DNA of 64,000 nucleotides from Bacteriovoracaceae bacterium (GTDB lineage: Bacteria; Bdellovibrionota; Bacteriovoracia; Bacteriovoracales; Bacteriovoracaceae): the NCBI GenBank assembly GCA_003245675.1, contig QKCN01000008.1, forward strand, positions 1 through 64,000. The letters run 5' to 3'. Shown here one piece after another: positions 59,537-64,000 of the stretch (position 1 is its first letter; each line of letters opens with the position of its first letter). Below the pieces are notes generated by a model, which was not told the origin of the DNA, made no database searches, and was given only the letters and a program-made list of their open reading frames with translations. A program made the position numbers and the translations under genes.

Positions 59537-59553
59537 AAACTAAAGAGGGTCCT

Positions 59554-61389
59554 ATGTGTGGAATAGTTGGTTACTTAGGTGAAAATAACTCTATTGATGT
59601 GATTCTTGAAGGTCTATCCCGCTTAGAATATCGAGGTTATGATTCTGCTGGTATCTGTATTATTGATCCTCAAACTGCGGGTTTGAGTAGTTTTCGTGAG
59701 ACAGGAAAGCTTAATAATCTGAAGAAGGTGTTGGCCGGGAAAAATCTTTTTTCTCGAATTGGTATCGGGCACACCCGTTGGGCCACGCATGGTGCGGTAA
59801 CGGCCGATAATGCTCATCCTCATAGCAATGAATTGCTGGCCATTGTTCACAATGGAATTATTGAAAATGCAGGACAATTGCGTGAAGAATTAATAGCTCA
59901 AGGTGAAAAATTTTATTCACAAACGGATACTGAAACATTTTTGGTTTTGGCAACTCGCTATTACAAGCAAAAAATGGATCTACGCTGGTCTGTTCAGCAG
60001 GCATTTTCTCATATTCGAGGGAACTCTGCTTTTGTCGTTATGACTGCCAAAGGGGATGAAATTGTTGCGATCAAAAGAGCGGCACCCCTTGTTTGTGGGC
60101 AAAATAATGTCAATGGAGATTTCTTTGTTTCTTCCGACCCCTATGCTTTAGTGGGATTTGCTGAAGATATTTATTTCCCAGAAGATGAAGTTATTTGTCA
60201 TATTCAAAAAATGACTTCTGGTAGCATGATTAGTTTTCATGATTTAGAGGGGAAAGAGTCCTCTTCCTTTCAAAAGAAAAAATCAGAACTCAATGCCGAT
60301 GTTGTAGAGAAGGGGGAGTTTGAGCATTTCATGCTTAAAGAAATTTTTGAACAGCCTCGTCTTATTGCTCAATGGTTGGATTTCTATGTGAATGGTCCTG
60401 GAAAAGAAGATGTTTTGAAATTCCAGGAGTACAAATCAAGAACGATTCATATTGTTGGATGTGGAACTGCTTGGCATGCCGGACTCGTTATCCGTGATTT
60501 TGTAGAGCACTTTAATCGCATTCACACCCATGTTGAATTAGCTTCTGAATTTCGTTATCGCGATCCTCTTTTGAAGGAAGAAGAGATTGGCCTATTTATA
60601 AGTCAATCGGGAGAGACGGCAGATACTCTGGCGGCAGAAGAACTTTGCCGAGAAAATGGTCTGCAGACCTTTTCGATTGTAAATACTGTTGGTTCAACCC
60701 TCTACCGCAATTGCGTAGGGAATTTTTTAATCAGAGCAGGCCAAGAGATTGGCGTTGCCAGCACTAAAGCTTTTACCTTACAAGTTTTAACAGGTTATTT
60801 ATGTTCTAGAGTTTTGAGTAAAGACTTTGAGGGACACAATGATCTTGTTCGCGATGAAATAAAAAGAGAAGTTGAATTGTTGGCCGAAAGAATTGATCTC
60901 TTCTTAAAAGATAGTGAAGGAGTTAAAAATATTGCCCAAAAAATACAAAAACATAAGGGCTTTATTTTTACAGGACGTCGTCGTTACTATCCAATTGCAC
61001 TAGAAGGCGCCTTGAAACTTAAAGAAATTGCTTATGTTCATGCCGAGGGATTTGCCGCTGGGGAACTGAAACATGGCCCGATTGCACTTATCGATGAAGA
61101 TATTGTGAATATTGCAATTGTTTCACCTGAACTTTATGAAAAGACGGTTTCTAATGTTGAAGAAGTAAAAGCTCGCAATGGCGTTATTGTCACAATTGGT
61201 CCTAAAAATGATGCCCCTCTAAAAGAAATCAGTGATTTCTATATTCCTGTAGATTTTGAGGGACTGCCTAATCTTGGTCCACTGCTTGTGAATGTCGTCA
61301 ATCAAGTACTTGCTTATTATATTGCCCTTTTCAAAGGGACTGATATTGATAAACCTCGGAATTTGGCAAAATCTGTTACGGTAGAGTAA
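59554..61389 (+). CDS. glmS: Glucosamine-6-phosphate synthase (GlmS)
   Basis: A 611-aa enzyme making glucosamine-6-P from fructose-6-P and glutamine. The N-terminal Cys2 (MCGIVGY) is the glutaminase nucleophile; HTRWATHG, HNG and GNSAF lie in the same domain. The two SIS domains have GCGTAWHAG and the SQSGETADT sugar-binding loop; the end LAKSVTVE is typical. The 17-bp gap to glmU leaves no space for a glmS ribozyme. It overlaps the next gene by one base (TAATG). Confidence 0.96.
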   Translation: MCGIVGYLGENNSIDVILEGLSRLEYRGYDSAGICIIDPQTAGLSSFRETGKLNNLKKVLAGKNLFSRIGIGHTRWATHGAVTADNAHPHSNELLAIVHNGIIENAGQLREELIAQGEKFYSQTDTETFLVLATRYYKQKMDLRWSVQQAFSHIRGNSAFVVMTAKGDEIVAIKRAAPLVCGQNNVNGDFFVSSDPYALVGFAEDIYFPEDEVICHIQKMTSGSMISFHDLEGKESSSFQKKKSELNADVVEKGEFEHFMLKEIFEQPRLIAQWLDFYVNGPGKEDVLKFQEYKSRTIHIVGCGTAWHAGLVIRDFVEHFNRIHTHVELASEFRYRDPLLKEEEIGLFISQSGETADTLAAEELCRENGLQTFSIVNTVGSTLYRNCVGNFLIRAGQEIGVASTKAFTLQVLTGYLCSRVLSKDFEGHNDLVRDEIKREVELLAERIDLFLKDSEGVKNIAQKIQKHKGFIFTGRRRYYPIALEGALKLKEIAYVHAEGFAAGELKHGPIALIDEDIVNIAIVSPELYEKTVSNVEEVKARNGVIVTIGPKNDAPLKEISDFYIPVDFEGLPNLGPLLVNVVNQVLAYYIALFKGTDIDKPRNLAKSVTVE

Positions 61390-63656
61390 TGCAATCTCTT
61401 GAAGGGCTAAACGAAAAGCAACAAGAAGCTGTACTTAAGACAGATGGTCCAGTCATGATTTTGGCCGGTGCTGGCTCGGGAAAGACGAGAACCTTGGTGA
61501 CACGTATCTCGCATCTGTTGTCGGAAAAGCAAATTCCGCCTTATCGTATTTTAGCTTTAACATTTTCTAATAAAGCTGCGCGAGAAATGCGTGAACGAAT
61601 TTCTGTTGCAACAGGGGCAGATCTTCAAGCGTTGCAAGTGACAACCTTTCATAGCTTTTGTGCCAGACTTTTGCGGTTGGAGGCTAATTACTTAGGGCTT
61701 AGTAAAAATTTTACTATCTATGATGATGGTGAATCTAAGTCGGTGGCGAAAACTATTTTAGGACAGTTCGCCGCCAATAGTTTTCGCGATATTAAAGTCA
61801 ATGAGCTTCTCTCTTTTGTCGATCAATTAAAAAATAATGGCTTTTACATGGGTCATCCTCAGCAAAATGAAGAGGTGTGGGCCGAGGATATGGACGAGTT
61901 ATTGCCGTATTTTCAAGCCTATGAGGCAGAGCTTGTTCGCTCTAATGCTGTTGATTTTGGAGGATTGATCACAGGAGTTTTGCGGTTGTTTGCAGAATTC
62001 CCTGACGTTTTGGCCCGCTATCAAAAGCGCTATCACTATATTTTAGTGGATGAGTATCAGGATACGAATAGAGCACAATTTTATCTTGTCCAACATTTGG
62101 TGGGAGCAAGAGGAAATGTCTGTGTGGTTGGGGATGAAGACCAATCGATTTATTCTTGGAGAGGTGCTGATATTAGAAATATTTTGGACTTTGAAAAAGT
62201 ATTTCCAGCTTACGAGCTAATTAAATTAGAGCAAAATTATCGTTCCACTCAAAACATAATAGATGCTGCCAAATGTGTGATTTCTCACAATCAAATGAGA
62301 AAGGGGAAAGATATTTGGACTGGAAATGAAAGTGGAGACAAAATCGAGCTGGTGGAATGCCAAAATGATAAAGTTGAAGCGAATTGGATTGCTTCAGAGA
62401 TTTATTCCCTTATTGACCGCGGTGTTTCTCCTTTAGATATTTCTGTTTTTTATCGCAACAATTTTCAGTCACGTATTATTGAAGATGCTTTTCGTTTGCG
62501 CAATATAGCCTATCGAATAGTTGGAGGCATTCGCTTTTATGACAGAAAAGAAATCAAAGATATGCTTTCTTATATGCGGCTTGTGGTCAACCCTAAGGAC
62601 TCCTTGGCGTTGGTGAGAATTATTAATACTCCTGCCCGAGGAATTGGGGTAACAACGATTCGCAAATTGGAAGAAGAAGCAGTTCGAAAAAATCAATCAT
62701 TATGGGAAACCTTGTTGGAGTTGGTGCGAATCCCCGAGCAATTTAAGCATATTCGTATTACCGGAAAGGCTAAAAAAGCGATAGATAGTTTCATTGAGCT
62801 TTTTGAAACTTGCATGCGCATGGAGGAAGAAAATCTTAGTTCAGAACATGAGTTTTTGCCTTCTGCTATTTTTAGTAAGTTATTAAATGAATCGAGTTAT
62901 ATGTTTTCACTACAGGAAGAACGTACCCATGAAGCTCGTGCGCGTTTGGAAAATTTGGAAGAGTTTGAGCGTGCTATTGCGCAATATGAAGATGATATAC
63001 AAAAATTGGGAGAGCGTCCTTCTCTTGCAGGCTTTTTGGAGGTTGTTGTTTTAGATAATGACCAAATTGATCCCGAAGATGAATCTGGTAAACGGGATGA
63101 AGTTGCTTTGATGACGATTCATGGAGCTAAAGGCTTGGAATATCCTTACGTTTTTTTAACAGGAGCGGAAGAAAACCTATTCCCTTCCTATCTCAATATC
63201 GAAGAGGGAGATATGGGGATAGAGGAGGAGCGTCGTCTTTTTTATGTCGGAATGACTCGGGCCATGAAAAAACTTTGGATTAGTTTTGCGGCTGGTCGTT
63301 TACAGTGGGGCAATGTTCAATTCAATCCTCCAAGCCGCTTTATTGATGAAATACCAATGGAGTTTTGTCGTAAAAGTCGTGAATCGGAAAATGAAATTGT
63401 TTACCAAATTAATCGGAAATCTAATTCTTATGGGGCTTCTCATACTAAAATGGTCGAAAAATCTTTTATTAAGGATGATTCTTTAGAGAAGCGACGCAAG
63501 TATCCCAAAGGATCACGAGTTGAGCATTCTCTTTATGGAAAGGGTAAAGTTCTTGATAGTGAGGGGCTTGGTGACGATGAAAAGGTTTTGATTGAATTTC
63601 CTGGTGGAGTAAAGAAGAGATTTATGGTGCGCTTTGCGCCATTGAAAATGCTGTAA
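61389..63656 (+). CDS. pcrA: UvrD/PcrA-type superfamily 1 DNA helicase
   Basis: A 755-aa 3'-5' helicase. Motifs: I AGAGSGKT; Ia TFHSFCARLL; II VDEYQDTN; III VGDEDQSIYSWRGAD; IV QNYRST; V MTIHGAKGLEYPYVF; VI VGMTRA. The C-terminal region from about 710 (YPKGSRVEHSLYGKGKV then the FPGGVKK strand) is the Tudor-like module that binds RNA polymerase in PcrA/UvrD, so a role in transcription-coupled repair is probable. It overlaps glmS by one base, giving a glmU-glmS-pcrA operon. Confidence 0.93.
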   Translation: MQSLEGLNEKQQEAVLKTDGPVMILAGAGSGKTRTLVTRISHLLSEKQIPPYRILALTFSNKAAREMRERISVATGADLQALQVTTFHSFCARLLRLEANYLGLSKNFTIYDDGESKSVAKTILGQFAANSFRDIKVNELLSFVDQLKNNGFYMGHPQQNEEVWAEDMDELLPYFQAYEAELVRSNAVDFGGLITGVLRLFAEFPDVLARYQKRYHYILVDEYQDTNRAQFYLVQHLVGARGNVCVVGDEDQSIYSWRGADIRNILDFEKVFPAYELIKLEQNYRSTQNIIDAAKCVISHNQMRKGKDIWTGNESGDKIELVECQNDKVEANWIASEIYSLIDRGVSPLDISVFYRNNFQSRIIEDAFRLRNIAYRIVGGIRFYDRKEIKDMLSYMRLVVNPKDSLALVRIINTPARGIGVTTIRKLEEEAVRKNQSLWETLLELVRIPEQFKHIRITGKAKKAIDSFIELFETCMRMEEENLSSEHEFLPSAIFSKLLNESSYMFSLQEERTHEARARLENLEEFERAIAQYEDDIQKLGERPSLAGFLEVVVLDNDQIDPEDESGKRDEVALMTIHGAKGLEYPYVFLTGAEENLFPSYLNIEEGDMGIEEERRLFYVGMTRAMKKLWISFAAGRLQWGNVQFNPPSRFIDEIPMEFCRKSRESENEIVYQINRKSNSYGASHTKMVEKSFIKDDSLEKRRKYPKGSRVEHSLYGKGKVLDSEGLGDDEKVLIEFPGGVKKRFMVRFAPLKML

Positions 63657-63757
63657 TTTACTCATTGCATCGGGAGAAAATGTCCTCCTAGTCCCCACTT
63701 ATTCTTTTTCTGCTATGATACAGCTACTACAGTTGACTTTAAAATTACGGAGTAAAA

Positions 63758-64000
63758 ATGAAATCCTTTTTAAAATCCAAAATGGGGATTGCTTTATCGC
63801 TTTTAATTCTTGTTTTAATTCTTTTTGGAGGAGCAATTTTTTATGCATCACAAAAGATTAATCCTCAGGAAGTTCGCAAAATTAGTTTGAAGATTTTAAA
63901 GGAACAATTTCCGGGAGCAGATGTTCAACTGGGGGAAATTGATTATTCTTTAGGCACCTCAATTCGACTAACAATAGCTGATTTGAGCTTGAAAACTCTT
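63758..64000 (+). CDS. Membrane-anchored protein, truncated by the window end (AsmA-like?)
   Basis: 81 codons are visible, cut at the window edge. ATG with ACGGAG seven to eight bases upstream, then a basic start (KSFLKSK), a transmembrane helix (about 10-30) and a periplasmic part beginning SQKINPQEVRKISL and GADVQLGEIDYSLG. This helix-then-short-beta pattern resembles the start of AsmA-family proteins, but too little is seen to be sure. 101 bp separate it from pcrA, with no clear terminator. Confidence 0.6.
   Translation, partial: MKSFLKSKMGIALSLLILVLILFGGAIFYASQKINPQEVRKISLKILKEQFPGADVQLGEIDYSLGTSIRLTIADLSLKTL

Noticed and set aside
59537-59553. glmS ribozyme before glmS
   Set aside because: Only 17 bp lie between glmU and glmS; no room for the ribozyme.
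1-64000. CRISPR arrays, prophage, insertion sequences
   Set aside because: No regularly spaced repeats, integrase, transposase or terminal inverted repeats were seen.

Overview
The window is AT-rich, gene-dense DNA from a diderm, flagellated bacterium. It encodes outer-membrane machinery (BamD, the flagellar L and P rings, a Tad secretin), exported FHA/TPR proteins and a FliW-CsrA flagellin switch. Gene content and the flgF-G-A-H-I-J-M-N-K-L order fit the Bdellovibrio/Bacteriovorax group (Bdellovibrionota). This assignment comes from family knowledge, not a database search.

Layout. 1-7192: a signalling operon of three FHA proteins (four FHA domains), a PP2C-like phosphatase and a REC-domain protein with a long acidic middle. 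7189-16283: birA, divergent rph-rdgB, tRNA-Pro(TGG), small secreted proteins, an LSm-like 74-aa protein, a class-III aminotransferase, then TPR/SH3, cNMP-binding, AI-2E-type, bamD and TPR genes. 16371-25786 (minus): a flagellar block with fliW, csrA and flgL-K-N-M-J-I-H-A-G-F. 26058-32722: xseB, penicillin-binding proteins (mrcA, dacB), a TonB-like gene and a GNAT enzyme. 32768-34830: two flagellin genes with a sigma-28 promoter and CsrA-like leader sites. 34856-36639: an SDR protein with a degenerate active site, an unknown gene and 6S RNA (minus strand). 36763-44763: a Tad pilus locus with five class-III prepilin-like proteins, prepilin peptidase, CpaB, CpaC, a CpaE-CpaF fusion and TadB. 44888-47619: a secreted YD-repeat protein, a small secreted protein, and a 292-bp tandem duplication of a 60-aa secreted peptide gene, each copy with a near-consensus sigma-54 promoter. 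47715-51715: a two-gene [FeFe]-hydrogenase operon with a GltD-type flavoprotein. 51837-64000: pdxY, an ABC-F ATPase, a small exported protein with a CheY-like regulator, lon, and glmU-glmS-pcrA, ending in a truncated membrane-anchored protein.

How the parts connect. CsrA and FliW are encoded next to the flagellar block, and the flagellin leaders carry AAGGA motifs where the hag-type FliW-CsrA switch would act; FlgM and the sigma-28 promoter supply the transcriptional checkpoint. GlmU and GlmS make and use hexosamine precursors for the wall that MrcA and DacB build and remodel. The most unusual items are the sigma-54-driven duplicated peptides, the GltD-linked [FeFe] hydrogenase (odd in a presumed aerobic lineage), the fused TadZ/TadA-type ATPase, an apparent ACG start codon in flgK, and a six-codon leader ORF before flagellin 2.

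Start codons were moved from the longest ORF wherever Shine-Dalgarno position and family N-termini argued for it. GTG and TTG starts are common here.
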